This document shows positions 1 to 8,329 of a DNA stretch of 64,000 nt, piece by piece (the first letter of the stretch is position 1; every line of letters begins with the position of its first letter). The notes beneath the pieces were generated by a model. The model saw nothing but the letters and a program-made list of their open reading frames with translations, was not told the DNA's origin and ran no database searches. The translations under genes and the position numbers were made by a program. Source of the stretch: Phenylobacterium sp. (GTDB lineage Bacteria; Pseudomonadota; Alphaproteobacteria; Caulobacterales; Caulobacteraceae); contig NZ_PNLB01000010.1 in NCBI RefSeq assembly GCF_013822795.1, positions 1 to 64,000 of the forward strand, written 5' to 3'.

Positions 1-468
1 TTCAAGGAAGAGGACCTGCGCTACGAGCGCGTGGTGATCATGACGGACGCCGACGTCGACGGCGCCCACATCGCATCGCTGCTGATCACCTTCTTCTACC
101 GGACCATGCCGGACCTGATCCGTGCGGGGCGCCTCTATCTGGCTCTGCCGCCGCTCTATCGGATGAGCCACGGGGGCAAGACCATCTACGCCCGAGACGA
201 CGCCCACCGCGAAGAGTTGCTGGCGACCGAGTACAAGGGCAAGAAGCCCGAGATCGGCCGCTTCAAAGGCCTCGGCGAGATGATGCCTGGTCAGCTCAAG
301 GAGACCACCATGGATCCGGCCACACGGACCATGGCCCGTGTCACCCTGCCTCGCGCCGAAGAGACGGTCGAAGACCTGGTCGAGGCGCTGATGGGCCGCA
401 AGCCCGAGTTGCGCTTCCGCTTCATCCAGGAAAACGCCGAGTTCGCCGCCGACGATCTCGACGTCTAG
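1..468 (+). CDS. parE: DNA topoisomerase IV subunit B, C-terminal part (5' end outside window)
   Basis: This is the 3' end of a type IIA topoisomerase B subunit, open from base 1 in frame 1; the ORF-track start at 31 is only an internal GTG. The TOPRIM metal-binding motif [11 protein letters not shown] is visible, followed by the [24 protein letters not shown] block near the C-terminus. That wording ([18 protein letters not shown]) is typical of ParE rather than GyrB, which usually has RYKGLGEM.PEQLWETTMDP. ParE supplies the ATPase and TOPRIM functions that decatenate replicated chromosomes together with ParC. A parC gene lies about 47 kb downstream on the opposite strand, so the two subunits are not in one operon. 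GyrB is the only serious alternative. Confidence 0.93.
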   Translation, partial: FKEEDLRYERVVIMTDADVDGAHIASLLITFFYRTMPDLIRAGRLYLALPPLYRMSHGGKTIYARDDAHREELLATEYKGKKPEIGRFKGLGEMMPGQLKETTMDPATRTMARVTLPRAEETVEDLVEALMGRKPELRFRFIQENAEFAADDLDV

Positions 469-606
469 GCGGGATCGGCGCGTCCAAGTCGGCCCTTCCG
501 CCGCGTTCCGGCGAGTTGGGAGCGGCGGCGTGACTGCTGTGCAAAGCGCTCCGGCCAGGCCGCGACGCGTCGGGCCCAGAGCACGACATGCGAGAAGCTT
601 CGACCT

Positions 607-625
607 CCCCTTGAACTGCAAGGGG
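607..625. terminator. Hairpin downstream of parE
   Basis: CCCCTTG-aactg-CAAGGGG forms a perfect 7-bp stem about 140 bases after the parE stop. There is no T-run after it, so an intrinsic terminator is uncertain. It could instead mark an mRNA 3' end trimmed by nucleases. Confidence 0.3.
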
Positions 626-634
626 CAGAACGCG

Positions 635-663
635 TTTGACTTGACGCTATGTCTCCGTATCTT
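635..663 (+). promoter_or_regulatory. Possible sigma-70-type promoter for the DEAD-box helicase
   Basis: TTTGAC, 17 bases, TATCTT lies about 85 bases before the helicase ATG, in the 279-base gap after parE. Matches to consensus are partial. The gap otherwise holds only the two hairpins listed; the 73-codon ORF at 530-751 has no coding support. Confidence 0.3.
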
Positions 664-707
664 CCGCGTCGCGCGACGATCGCCGTCTGCGCCGCCGCGG
701 TTCGCTA

Positions 708-725
708 GCTCGTCTTCGGGCGAGC
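708..725 (+). promoter_or_regulatory. UUCG tetraloop hairpin in the helicase 5' leader
   Basis: GCTCGTC-TTCG-GGCGAGC forms a 7-base-pair stem (one G-U) closed by a C(UUCG)G tetraloop. It ends 22 bases before the helicase start codon, where no clear Shine-Dalgarno sequence is visible. Such stable leader structures can control translation of cold-induced helicases; a role here is inference. Confidence 0.35.
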
Positions 726-747
726 CCCCCGCCCCCATTGCTGCTGA

Positions 748-2334
748 ATGACCGAATTTTCCGAACTGGGCCTGTCGCCCGCGACGCTCCAGGCTGTTGC
801 CGACACCGGCTACACGACCGCTACTCCGATCCAGGCGCAGGCCATTCCTGTGGCCCTTCAGGGTCGCGACGTCCTCGGCATCGCTCAGACCGGCACCGGC
901 AAGACCGCGGCCTTCACGCTGCCGATGATTGATCGGCTGGCCGCCGGCCGGTCCAAGGCGCGGATGCCGCGCTCGTTGGTCATCGCCCCCACGCGCGAAC
1001 TGGCCGATCAGGTCGCCGCCTCGTTCGAGAAGTACGCCAAGGGCCAGAAGCGCACCTTGTCGTGGGCGCTGCTCATCGGCGGCGTTTCGTTCGGCGACCA
1101 GGAACTGAAGCTCGATCGTGGCGTGGACGTGCTGATCGCCACGCCGGGCCGCCTGCTCGACCACTTCGAACGCGGCAAGCTGCTGCTCACCGGCGTCCAG
1201 ATCATGGTCGTCGACGAAGCCGACCGCATGCTCGACATGGGCTTCATCCCGGACATCGAGCGCATCTTCAAGCTGACCCCGGCCAAGAAGCAGACGCTGT
1301 TCTTCTCGGCGACCATGCCGCCGGAGATCACCCGGCTGACCAAGCAGTTCCTCAACGATCCGCTGCGGATCGAAGTGGCGCGCCCGGCGACGACGGCCGA
1401 GACCATCTCGCAGCACATGATCAAGCTGCCGACCTCCGACCCGAAGGCCAAGCGCACCGCTCTGCGCATGCTGATCGAGCGCGCCAAGGTCGATACCGGC
1501 ATCGTGTTCTGCAACCGCAAATCCGAAGTCGATATCGTCGCCAAGTCGCTGAAGAAGCACGGCTTCGACGCTGGCGCCATCCACGGTGACCTCGACCAGG
1601 CGACGCGCATGCGCACCCTGGAGTCGTTCCGTAAGGGTGAACTGAAACTGCTCTGCGCCTCCGACGTAGCCGCCCGCGGCCTGGATATTCCGGCCGTCGG
1701 CCACGTCTTCAACTACGACGTCCCGCACCACGCCGACGACTACGTCCATCGTATCGGGCGGACCGGCCGCGCCGGCCGGACCGGCGAGGCGTACATGATC
1801 GTCACGCCCGCCGACGCCAAGAACATCGACAAGGTGCTCAAGCTCATCGGCAAGACCCCTGAAGAGGTCGTGCTAGAGGGCGTCGACTTCGCCGCCATCA
1901 AGGACGAACGCCGCGCCAGCGGCAGCGGCCGCGAACGTGGCGGCTCGCGCGAACGCGGCGGCCGGAGCGAGCGCGGTTCCCGCGAACGCTCGCGCCCGAT
2001 TGCGCCGCACGGCGAAGTCGCCTCGATGGAACCGGTCGTCGCCGCGCCTGCCAGCGAAGAAGGCCAGGCCGAGGCCCCCAAGCGCCGCAGCCGCGCACGT
2101 CCCGAACCCGCCGCCAAGGCCCAGCCGCCGAAGGCCGCTCCGCCCGCCCCGGCCCCCGTCGCCGCTGCGCCGGAACCCGCGCGTCGCGAGCGTTCCCGCC
2201 GCGACAACCGCGACGGCCGCGACGGCCGCGACCACCGAGACAACCGAGAAGACCGCGACAACGTCGTCGGCTTCGGATCGGACATCCCAGCATTCCTCCT
2301 GCGGGCCCCGCCGCGCAGTTCGACTACGGAATAG
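748..2334 (+). CDS. DEAD-box ATP-dependent RNA helicase (RhlE-like)
   Basis: The 528-residue protein has a standard two-RecA-domain DEAD-box core in about the first 375 residues. In order it shows a Q motif (TPIQAQAIP), motif I AQTGTGKT, Ia PTRELADQV, Ib TPGRLLDH, II DEAD, III SAT, and the C-terminal HRIGRTGRAGRTG motif VI. These proteins unwind short RNA duplexes in ribosome assembly and, in alphaproteobacteria, in the RNase E degradosome; rne is about 25 kb away. The tail from about residue 385 is disordered, rich in Arg, Gly, Pro and Ala, with RDGRDGRDHRDNRED-like repeats typical of RNA-binding extensions. The ATG at 748 precedes the Q motif at the usual distance. The RhlE subgroup is likely but was not tested against SrmB or DbpA. 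Confidence 0.93.
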   Translation: MTEFSELGLSPATLQAVADTGYTTATPIQAQAIPVALQGRDVLGIAQTGTGKTAAFTLPMIDRLAAGRSKARMPRSLVIAPTRELADQVAASFEKYAKGQKRTLSWALLIGGVSFGDQELKLDRGVDVLIATPGRLLDHFERGKLLLTGVQIMVVDEADRMLDMGFIPDIERIFKLTPAKKQTLFFSATMPPEITRLTKQFLNDPLRIEVARPATTAETISQHMIKLPTSDPKAKRTALRMLIERAKVDTGIVFCNRKSEVDIVAKSLKKHGFDAGAIHGDLDQATRMRTLESFRKGELKLLCASDVAARGLDIPAVGHVFNYDVPHHADDYVHRIGRTGRAGRTGEAYMIVTPADAKNIDKVLKLIGKTPEEVVLEGVDFAAIKDERRASGSGRERGGSRERGGRSERGSRERSRPIAPHGEVASMEPVVAAPASEEGQAEAPKRRSRARPEPAAKAQPPKAAPPAPAPVAAAPEPARRERSRRDNRDGRDGRDHRDNREDRDNVVGFGSDIPAFLLRAPPRSSTTE

Positions 2335-2445
2335 CTGAAAAGCCGAGTTTTTAACGGCTCGTTGGAATCTCGCTGGTAGTCTTCACCTCGGATACGAGCC
2401 GCTGCGGAAAAATCGCGGCGGTATCGGGGATTCGGGGAAGACAGA

Positions 2446-3501
2446 ATGTCGGGCGACATCGAAACCAAGCTGCGGGGTCCGGGCGCATATGCTCTGGCCA
2501 GGCAGACCATGGACGCCATGGAGGCGCACAAGGTCTGGCCGACAGCGGTCAACTTCGAGCTCTGGACACACTTCATCGCCGCCCCTGACAGCGCCCTGGG
2601 CCGCGAAATCGCCCGGATGCTCTCCACTGGCGAAGCGTTCACCGACACCGTCGCCGACGAACTCGCCGCCACTTATCTCCCGAAGGCGCGCCTCAACGAT
2701 CAGATCCGCGACGCCGGCGACGCCCTGACCAAGGAACTCGACGCGGTCAGCCGCGCCATCGAGACGGCGCAGAAGTCCAGCGAGGCCTATGGCGAGACCC
2801 TGGCCGACGCCTCCAAATCCCTCACCGCCGCCGGCAGCGCCCTTGACCTCAAGGCGACCGTCGAGACGCTGGTGAGCGCCACCAAGCGCGTTCAGCGCGA
2901 GAACAAGTCGCTTGAGCGCCGCCTCAGCGAATCCACCGACCAGGTCTCCAAGCTGCGCGATCACCTCGAGCAGGTCCGCCGCGAGGCGACGACCGACGGC
3001 CTGACCAACCTGGCCAACCGCAAGGCTTTCGACGAGGAGCTTGAGCGCGCCTGCTCCGACGCCGAGGAACAGGGACAAAGCCTGACCCTCGCGGTCATCG
3101 ACATCGACCACTTCAAGTCGTTCAACGACACCTGGGGTCACCAAACCGGCGATCAGGTCATCCGCTATGTGGCCAGCGTCATCGGCCGCGTCGGCGCCCC
3201 GCCGCGCTTCGCCGCCCGCTACGGCGGCGAGGAATTCGCCCTGATCTTCCCGCGCGAACGCGCCGAACTGGCCGCGATCGTCCTGGAAGAGATCCGCGAG
3301 GAGGTCTCCTCCCGGATGCTGAAGCGCCGCTCGACTAATGACGATCTCGGGGCGATCACCGTCTCCGCCGGTCTGGCCGAGCTGCGGGCCGGCGAGAGCG
3401 CCCATGGCCTGATGGAGCGCGCCGACAGCGCCCTCTACGTCTCCAAGCGCTCGGGCCGCAACCGTGTGACCAGCGCCGAGGCGGTGTCCGCGGCGGCCTG
3501 A
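2446..3501 (+). CDS. GGDEF-domain diguanylate cyclase
   Basis: The protein is 351 residues and cytoplasmic by appearance, with no signal peptide or membrane segment. Residues 1-100 are a helical region without a domain I recognise, and about 100-180 is predicted coiled coil with Ala/Lys/Glu heptads. The GGDEF domain covers about 185-340, with the signature motif as RYGGEEF and the upstream DGLTNLANRKAF and DIDHFKSFND segments intact. It should make cyclic di-GMP from two GTP. The product-inhibition I-site (RxxD just upstream of GGEEF) is not kept: the aligned residues read APPR. The coiled coil probably drives dimerisation. The start has a GGGGAAG-type ribosome site upstream. It stands alone between the helicase and an enoyl-CoA hydratase. 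Confidence 0.9.
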   Translation: MSGDIETKLRGPGAYALARQTMDAMEAHKVWPTAVNFELWTHFIAAPDSALGREIARMLSTGEAFTDTVADELAATYLPKARLNDQIRDAGDALTKELDAVSRAIETAQKSSEAYGETLADASKSLTAAGSALDLKATVETLVSATKRVQRENKSLERRLSESTDQVSKLRDHLEQVRREATTDGLTNLANRKAFDEELERACSDAEEQGQSLTLAVIDIDHFKSFNDTWGHQTGDQVIRYVASVIGRVGAPPRFAARYGGEEFALIFPRERAELAAIVLEEIREEVSSRMLKRRSTNDDLGAITVSAGLAELRAGESAHGLMERADSALYVSKRSGRNRVTSAEAVSAAA

Positions 3502-3581
3502 GCCGCGGTCGATGTTTTTCCCCTAGCCTGACGCGGCGACATCCCTCTTTAAGTTCCGTCAGGACCTTGAGGGAGGACGCC

Positions 3582-4382
3582 ATGGCCTATTCGAAGATCA
3601 AAACTTCGGTCGCGGACGGGATCGGCGTCATCACGCTGGCGGACCCTGGCACGCTCAACGCCGCGGGCCTCGACCTCATGGACGAACTGCAGCAGGCCTT
3701 CGACGGCATGAAGGCCGACGCCTCCGTCCGCTGCGTGGTGCTGACCGGCGAAGGCCGCGGCTTCTGCTCGGGCGCCAACCTCTCCGGCCGCGGCGGGGCC
3801 GCCCCCGCCAACCCCGATCCGGAGGGACCAGACGCCGGCGCGGCGCTGGAAAGCGTCTACAATCCCTTCGTGAAGTCGCTCCGCGAATACCCCCTGCCGA
3901 TCGTCACCGCGGTGAACGGCGTGGCTGCAGGCGTCGGCTGCTCGCTGGCGCTGATGGGCGACATCATCGTCTGCGCCGAGAGCGCCTACTTCCTGCAGGC
4001 GTTCCGCCGCATCGGCCTGGTCCCCGACGGCGGCTCGACCTACCTGCTGCCGCGCCTGATCGGCAAGGCGCGCGCCATGGAGATGGCGTTGATGGGCGAG
4101 AAGGTGCCCGCCAAAACCGCCGTGGAATGGGGTCTGGCCAACCGCGTCGTGCCTGACGACCAGTTGATGGCCACGGCCATGGAGTTCGCCCAGAACCTCG
4201 CCACGGGACCGAAGGCCCTCGGCGCCATCCGCAAGCTGATGTGGGAGAGCCTGGACGCCGAATGGGCTGATCAGCTCCACGCCGAGCGCGTCGCACAAAA
4301 GCACGCGGGCCGGACCGAGGACAACCGCGAGGGCATCCTGGCCTTCCTTCAGAAGCGCCCGGCCCTGTTCAAGGGGCGCTGA
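3582..4382 (+). CDS. Enoyl-CoA hydratase/isomerase family protein
   Basis: This 266-residue crotonase-fold protein shows the oxyanion-hole segments GFCSGANLSG (about residue 65) and NGVAAGVGCSLALMGDI (about 110-126). The PDGGSTYLLPRLIGKARAMEMALMGE block that follows is typical of the PaaG-like branch. Members hydrate or isomerise acyl-CoA thioesters in fatty-acid or aromatic-acid breakdown; the exact substrate cannot be read from sequence. I start it at ATG 3582 rather than the track's TTG 3567, because GGGAGGA lies just before the ATG and inside the longer reading. The 3' end overlaps the convergent ltrA-like gene by 14 bases. It has no catabolic neighbours. Confidence 0.9.
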   Translation: MAYSKIKTSVADGIGVITLADPGTLNAAGLDLMDELQQAFDGMKADASVRCVVLTGEGRGFCSGANLSGRGGAAPANPDPEGPDAGAALESVYNPFVKSLREYPLPIVTAVNGVAAGVGCSLALMGDIIVCAESAYFLQAFRRIGLVPDGGSTYLLPRLIGKARAMEMALMGEKVPAKTAVEWGLANRVVPDDQLMATAMEFAQNLATGPKALGAIRKLMWESLDAEWADQLHAERVAQKHAGRTEDNREGILAFLQKRPALFKGR

Positions 4383-5559
4383 CGGCGCTGCGGGCTTCCC
4401 GCCGACGCGACAGCGACTCCGAGGCCGCCACCGCGACCAGCAGGGTCGATGTCGCCACGCTGAGGAGCGCGGGCGTCAGGCCGGTCGCCAAGGGGGCCAA
4501 CACCGCCAGACCGATCAACCCGGCCAGATGCGATCGGGGGAACCGCTGCGTCGTGACCCGCCGAAACAGCAGGTCGCCGAACAGATAGAGCGCCGGGCCC
4601 GCCAGCAGCACCACGGCGCTCTTCACGTCCACATGTCCGTCCGGGTGGGCCAGAGCCAGTTCGTCGCCCACCGCGCTCACCACGACGCCGGCGATCAGCG
4701 GCAGATGGATGTAGGTGTAGGCCAGCCGAGCGATCCGCCCCGGATCGTCCGACCTCGCGAAATGTGTGCTGGCCCGTTCGGCGGCGGCGTCGAAATAGAT
4801 CCACCACATCGCCACGCTGGCGACGAACGAGGCCCCGAACGCGGTCACCACGCCGACGCTCATCGGCAACTCGGCGAAGGTGGCGCCGGTCACCAGCAGG
4901 GTTTCGCCCAGGGCGATGATTACGAACAGCGCGCAGCGTTCGGCCATGTGCGCGCCCTCGACGTCCCAGTCAGCCGTCGTCGAGCGCCCGAGGCCGGGCG
5001 TCCAAAAGCCCAGCGACGGCGACGAAAACTCGATCGCCACCGCCACGCCCCACAACGCCAGGCGCATGGCTCCCTCGGAAAGTCCGCCCGCGATCCAGAA
5101 CGCACCCGAGACAGTCAGCCAGGCGGTGATGCGCAGAAAGTTGCGATAATTCCGCTCATTGTGCCGCCTCAGGGCCCACAGCATGAACAGCGAGCGCCCC
5201 ACCTGCATGGCGACGAAGGCGCAGGCAAAGAGCATCCCCTTGTCCTCGAACGCCTCCGGCAGCGACGTCGTCATCAGCAGGCCGGCGAGCATCAGAGCCA
5301 GCATCAGCAGCCGCACGACCGGCTGCTCCGGGTCCATCCAGTTGGTGATCCAGCAGGTGAAGATCCACACCCACCATACCGCCAGGAACAGCAGGCCGGT
5401 CTCCAGCGCCCCCATCGGGGTCAGATGCTTGAGCAGCGAGTGCGACAGCTGGGTGATCGCGAACACGAACACCAGGTCGAAGAACAGCTCGATGAAAGTG
5501 ACCCGGTGATGCTCGTGCTCGTGTCGAGTCCGCTGGAGATCCTTCGTCGCGCCGAACAT
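4369..5559 (-). CDS. Low temperature requirement protein A (LtrA) family membrane protein
   Basis: The 396-residue polytopic protein opens with a His/Glu-rich stretch (RTRHEHEHHRVTFIELFFDLVFVFAITQLSH), which is the family hallmark. About ten hydrophobic segments follow to the C-terminus. The ELFFDLVFVFA motif is characteristic of LtrA proteins. The name comes from a Listeria mutant that grows poorly in the cold; the molecular activity is not established. It is a single gene, convergent with the enoyl-CoA hydratase (14-base overlap) and divergent from the GST with 97 bases between starts. Family assignment is firm, function is not. Confidence 0.9.
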   Translation of the reverse strand: MFGATKDLQRTRHEHEHHRVTFIELFFDLVFVFAITQLSHSLLKHLTPMGALETGLLFLAVWWVWIFTCWITNWMDPEQPVVRLLMLALMLAGLLMTTSLPEAFEDKGMLFACAFVAMQVGRSLFMLWALRRHNERNYRNFLRITAWLTVSGAFWIAGGLSEGAMRLALWGVAVAIEFSSPSLGFWTPGLGRSTTADWDVEGAHMAERCALFVIIALGETLLVTGATFAELPMSVGVVTAFGASFVASVAMWWIYFDAAAERASTHFARSDDPGRIARLAYTYIHLPLIAGVVVSAVGDELALAHPDGHVDVKSAVVLLAGPALYLFGDLLFRRVTTQRFPRSHLAGLIGLAVLAPLATGLTPALLSVATSTLLVAVAASESLSRRREARSAVSAP

Positions 5560-5656
5560 GGTCCCGCCCTCTCTGCAAGCCCGACCATCTAGGCATGAGA
5601 CACACCGTGGCGCTATCGCCTTGCCACCACGTTCTTACGCTGTAAATGTAACTTCT

Positions 5657-6325
5657 ATGCTCACGGTCCATCACCTGAACAATTCCCGCTCGCAACGCGT
5701 GCTCTGGCTGCTGGAGGAGTTGGGCGTCCCCTACGAGATCAAGCCCTATCAGCGCGACGCCGCGACCATGCTGGCGCCGCCTGAACTGCGGGCCGTCCAC
5801 CCGCTGGGCAAGTCGCCTGTGGTCACCGAGGGCGACCTGACGGTCGCCGAGACGGGAGCCATCGTCGAATGGATCATCGAGCGTCATGGCCAAGGCCGTC
5901 TCGCCCCCGCGCCGGGATCGCCTGAACGCCTGCGCTGGACCTACTGGCTCCACTATGCCGAGGGCTCGGCCATGCCGCCGCTGCTGCTGAAACTCGTGTT
6001 CGGTCGGCTGCCCGCCGGCGCCCCGTTCTTCCTGCGGGGCCTGGTCGGCTCGATCGCCGCCCGCGCCCAATCCAGCTTCGTCGACCCCAACCTGAAGACG
6101 CACTTCGACTATTGGGAATCCGAACTGGGCAAGTCGGAGTGGTTCGCCGGCCCTGAGTTCACCGCCGCCGATGTGATGATGAGCTTCCCAGTCGAGGCGG
6201 CCGCCGATCGCGCCGGCGCCCTGACCGGACGCCCTCGCCTCGCCGCCTTCCTGCAGAAGATCCACGCGCGCCCGGCCTATCGCCGCGCCCTCGAGCGCGG
6301 CGGGCCCTACGCCTACGCGACCTAG
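5657..6325 (+). CDS. Glutathione S-transferase family protein
   Basis: The 222-residue protein has an N-terminal thioredoxin-like domain (LTVHHLNNSRSQRVLWLLEELGVPYE), with the SRSQR segment where GSTs place the catalytic Ser/Tyr. The cis-Pro region is HPLGKSPVV and the glutathione-contacting ETGAIVEWI follows. The C-terminal helical domain spans about 90-215. GSTs conjugate or reduce electrophiles using glutathione; the substrate is unknown. I start at ATG 5657, where the fold begins; the 33 residues added by the track ORF do not look coding. No Shine-Dalgarno is visible. A weak TTGCCA-N16-TAAATG sits just upstream, so a very short or absent leader is possible. The stop overlaps that of sufA by 4 bases. 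Confidence 0.88.
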   Translation: MLTVHHLNNSRSQRVLWLLEELGVPYEIKPYQRDAATMLAPPELRAVHPLGKSPVVTEGDLTVAETGAIVEWIIERHGQGRLAPAPGSPERLRWTYWLHYAEGSAMPPLLLKLVFGRLPAGAPFFLRGLVGSIAARAQSSFVDPNLKTHFDYWESELGKSEWFAGPEFTAADVMMSFPVEAAADRAGALTGRPRLAAFLQKIHARPAYRRALERGGPYAYAT

Positions 6326-6723
6326 GCGTCGGCGGGCTTGGCCGGCTCGATGGTGACGCTCTCGCCGCAGCCGCAGGCGTCGGTCTCGTTCGGATTGCGG
6401 AACTGGAACTTGGCCGAGAGCTTGGTGGTCACGTAGTCGATCTCGGTGCCGACCAGGAACAGCACGGCCTTCGGCTCGATCAGAATCGTGACGCCCTTGT
6501 CCTCGACCACCTCGTCCAGCGGGTTGGCCGCTTCGGCGTACTCCAGGACGTATTCCTGACCAGCGCAGCCGCTGTTCTTCACACCGACCCGCAGGCCGGC
6601 ATACGGCTTCTCAGCCTTGGCCATGATGGCGCGCACGCGCTCGGCGGCCGCATCCGTCAGGGTGACGACCTTGGGCCGGGGGCGGCGCGCGCGAGGCGCA
6701 GGGGTCAGGTTCAGATCGCTCAT
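6322..6723 (-). CDS. sufA: A-type Fe-S cluster carrier (SufA/IscA/HesB family)
   Basis: The protein is 133 residues, with a family core of about 105 after a short N-terminal extension. The three cluster-binding cysteines are present: KNSGCAGQEYVLEYA and the C-terminal DACGCGESV. A-type carriers accept clusters from SufBCD and hand them to apo-proteins. It is the last gene of the suf operon, 18 bases after sufT. ATG 6723 is preferred because GGAGGGG lies 5 bases upstream; the track start adds only MEGS, and that first ATG has no ribosome site. ErpA or IscA naming would be equally defensible; sufA rests on operon context. Confidence 0.88.
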   Translation of the reverse strand: MSDLNLTPAPRARRPRPKVVTLTDAAAERVRAIMAKAEKPYAGLRVGVKNSGCAGQEYVLEYAEAANPLDEVVEDKGVTILIEPKAVLFLVGTEIDYVTTKLSAKFQFRNPNETDACGCGESVTIEPAKPADA

Positions 6724-6741
6724 GCTCCCCTCCATATGGGG

Positions 6742-7104
6742 TCAGAACATGTTGAGTTGAAGCTTGGCCTCGTCGGACATCCGCGAGGAGTCCCACGGCG
6801 GATCGAAGACCAGCTCGACGGTCACGTTGCGGATGCCAGGGATCTCGCGCACCGCGTCCTGCACCCAGCCTGGCATTTCGCCGGCCACCGGGCATCCCGG
6901 CGCGGTCAGCGTCATGTCGATCGCCACGTCCTTGTCGTCGGAGACGTCGACCTTGTAGATCAGGCCCAGCTCGTAGATGTCGACCGGGATTTCCGGGTCG
7001 TACACCGTCTTCAGCTTCTCGATCAGCTGATCAGTCAGGGCGTCCAGCTCGGCTTGCGAAAGCGGCGTGGTCGCGGTCGGCTCGATGGAGGCGGCGTCGT
7101 CCAT
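6742..7104 (-). CDS. sufT: SUF system Fe-S assembly protein SufT (DUF59/MIP18 family)
   Basis: The 120-residue protein consists mainly of a DUF59 domain. KTVYDPEIPVDIYELGLIYKVDV opens it, LTAPGCPVAGEMP carries the conserved reactive cysteine, and VFDPPWDSSRMSDEAKLQLNMF closes it. SufT proteins aid Fe-S maturation, especially when cluster demand is high; the biochemical step is not settled. The gene lies between sufS and sufA. The start is ATG 7104, 8 bases after the sufS stop. The track start is a TTG at 7116 that would overlap sufS by 4 bases and add MSLN; given the coupling elsewhere in this operon, that reading is possible. Confidence 0.88.
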   Translation of the reverse strand: MDDAASIEPTATTPLSQAELDALTDQLIEKLKTVYDPEIPVDIYELGLIYKVDVSDDKDVAIDMTLTAPGCPVAGEMPGWVQDAVREIPGIRNVTVELVFDPPWDSSRMSDEAKLQLNMF

Positions 7105-7112
7105 GTTCAAAC

Positions 7113-8327
7113 TCAAGCGAAAAAGGCCTGGGTGCGGGTCAGCGCGTCGACGAATGCGTCGGCCTCCCCTTCCGTATTATATAGGGCGAAGGAAGCTCTG
7201 GCGCTCGCAGTCAAGCAGAAACGCCGCATCAAGGGTTCGGCGCAGTGGGTTCCGGCCCGCACGGCGACGCCATAGCGGTCGAGGATCTGAGCCACGTCAT
7301 GGGCGTGCGCGCCGTCGACCGTAAAGGCCATGATCGCGCCCTTGCCCGGCGCCTCGCCGATCACGCGCAGCCAGTTGTAGCCCTTCAAGCCCTCGCGGAC
7401 GCGGGCATAGAGCCTGGCCTCGTGCTCGGCGGCGGCTTTGCGGTCGAGGGTGTTCAGCCACTCGATCGCCGCGCCAAGCCCGATCGCCTCGATGATCGGC
7501 GGCGTGCCGGCTTCGAACCGGTGCGGCGGGTCGGCATAGGTGATCGCCTCCAGCCGCACTTCGCCGATCATCTCGCCGCCGCCCTGGTAAGGCGGCAGCT
7601 CAGCCAGCGCCTCTTGTTTTCCGTAGAGCACGCCGATCCCGGTCGGGCCGTAGAGCTTGTGGCTGGAGAACACGTAGTAGTCGACGTCCAGCGCCTTCAC
7701 GTCGATGTCCAAGTGGACCACGCCCTGGCAGCCGTCGACCAGCACCTTGGCGCCGGCCGCATGCGCCATGCGCGCGATCTCGGCGACCGGATTGATCGTA
7801 CCCAGCACGTTCGACATCTGGGTCAGAGCCACGACCTTGGTCCGGTCGGTCAGCAGATCGGGGATCGCCGCCAGGTCCAGCGATCCGTCGTCCAGCACCG
7901 GCACGAACTTCAGCACCACGCCCTTGCGCTCACGCAGGAAATGCCACGGCACGATGTTGGCGTGATGCTCCATCACCGTCAGGAGGATTTCGTCCCCCTC
8001 GACCAGGCTCGCGCCCAGGCCGGAGGCCACCAGGTTGATCGCCTCGGTGCCGCCCTTGGTGAAGACGATCTCGTGCTCGCCGGCGTTAATGAACTTCGCC
8101 ACCGACTTCCGGGCCGCCTCGTAGGCGTCCGTCGTTTCGTTGGCCAGGGTGTGCAGGCCGCGGTGGACGTTGGAGTACGAGCCCTCCATCACAGCAGTCA
8201 TGGCGTCGATCACCGCCCGCGGCTTCTGGGCCGAGGCCGCGCTATCCAGATAGACCAGCGGCTTGCCGTTCACCTGGCGGCTTAGGATCGGGAACTGCGC
8301 CCGCACCGCTTCGACATCGAAGGCCAT
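7113..8327 (-). CDS. sufS: Cysteine desulfurase SufS (type II)
   Basis: The 404-residue PLP enzyme removes sulfur from cysteine to make a persulfide for cluster assembly. The PLP lysine is in SSHKLYGPTGIGVLYGK, and the active-site cysteine loop is the short RAGTHCAEPLMRRF, which marks group II (SufS) enzymes. The length is normal for the family. It starts 2 bases after the sufD stop. No sufE or sufU partner, normally needed to stimulate SufS, is encoded in this operon. The operon also carries a second, IscS-like desulfurase near its 5' end. Confidence 0.95.
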   Translation of the reverse strand: MAFDVEAVRAQFPILSRQVNGKPLVYLDSAASAQKPRAVIDAMTAVMEGSYSNVHRGLHTLANETTDAYEAARKSVAKFINAGEHEIVFTKGGTEAINLVASGLGASLVEGDEILLTVMEHHANIVPWHFLRERKGVVLKFVPVLDDGSLDLAAIPDLLTDRTKVVALTQMSNVLGTINPVAEIARMAHAAGAKVLVDGCQGVVHLDIDVKALDVDYYVFSSHKLYGPTGIGVLYGKQEALAELPPYQGGGEMIGEVRLEAITYADPPHRFEAGTPPIIEAIGLGAAIEWLNTLDRKAAAEHEARLYARVREGLKGYNWLRVIGEAPGKGAIMAFTVDGAHAHDVAQILDRYGVAVRAGTHCAEPLMRRFCLTASARASFALYNTEGEADAFVDALTRTQAFFA

Positions 8328-8329
8328 GC

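Noticed and set aside
530-751. 73-codon ORF between parE and the DEAD-box helicase
   Set aside because: Overlaps the helicase start and promoter-like region; atypical composition and no ribosome site.
2335-2360. AGCCG...CGGCT palindrome after the DEAD-box helicase as a terminator
   Set aside because: Only a 5-bp stem with a 9-base loop and no T-run on the plus strand after it.
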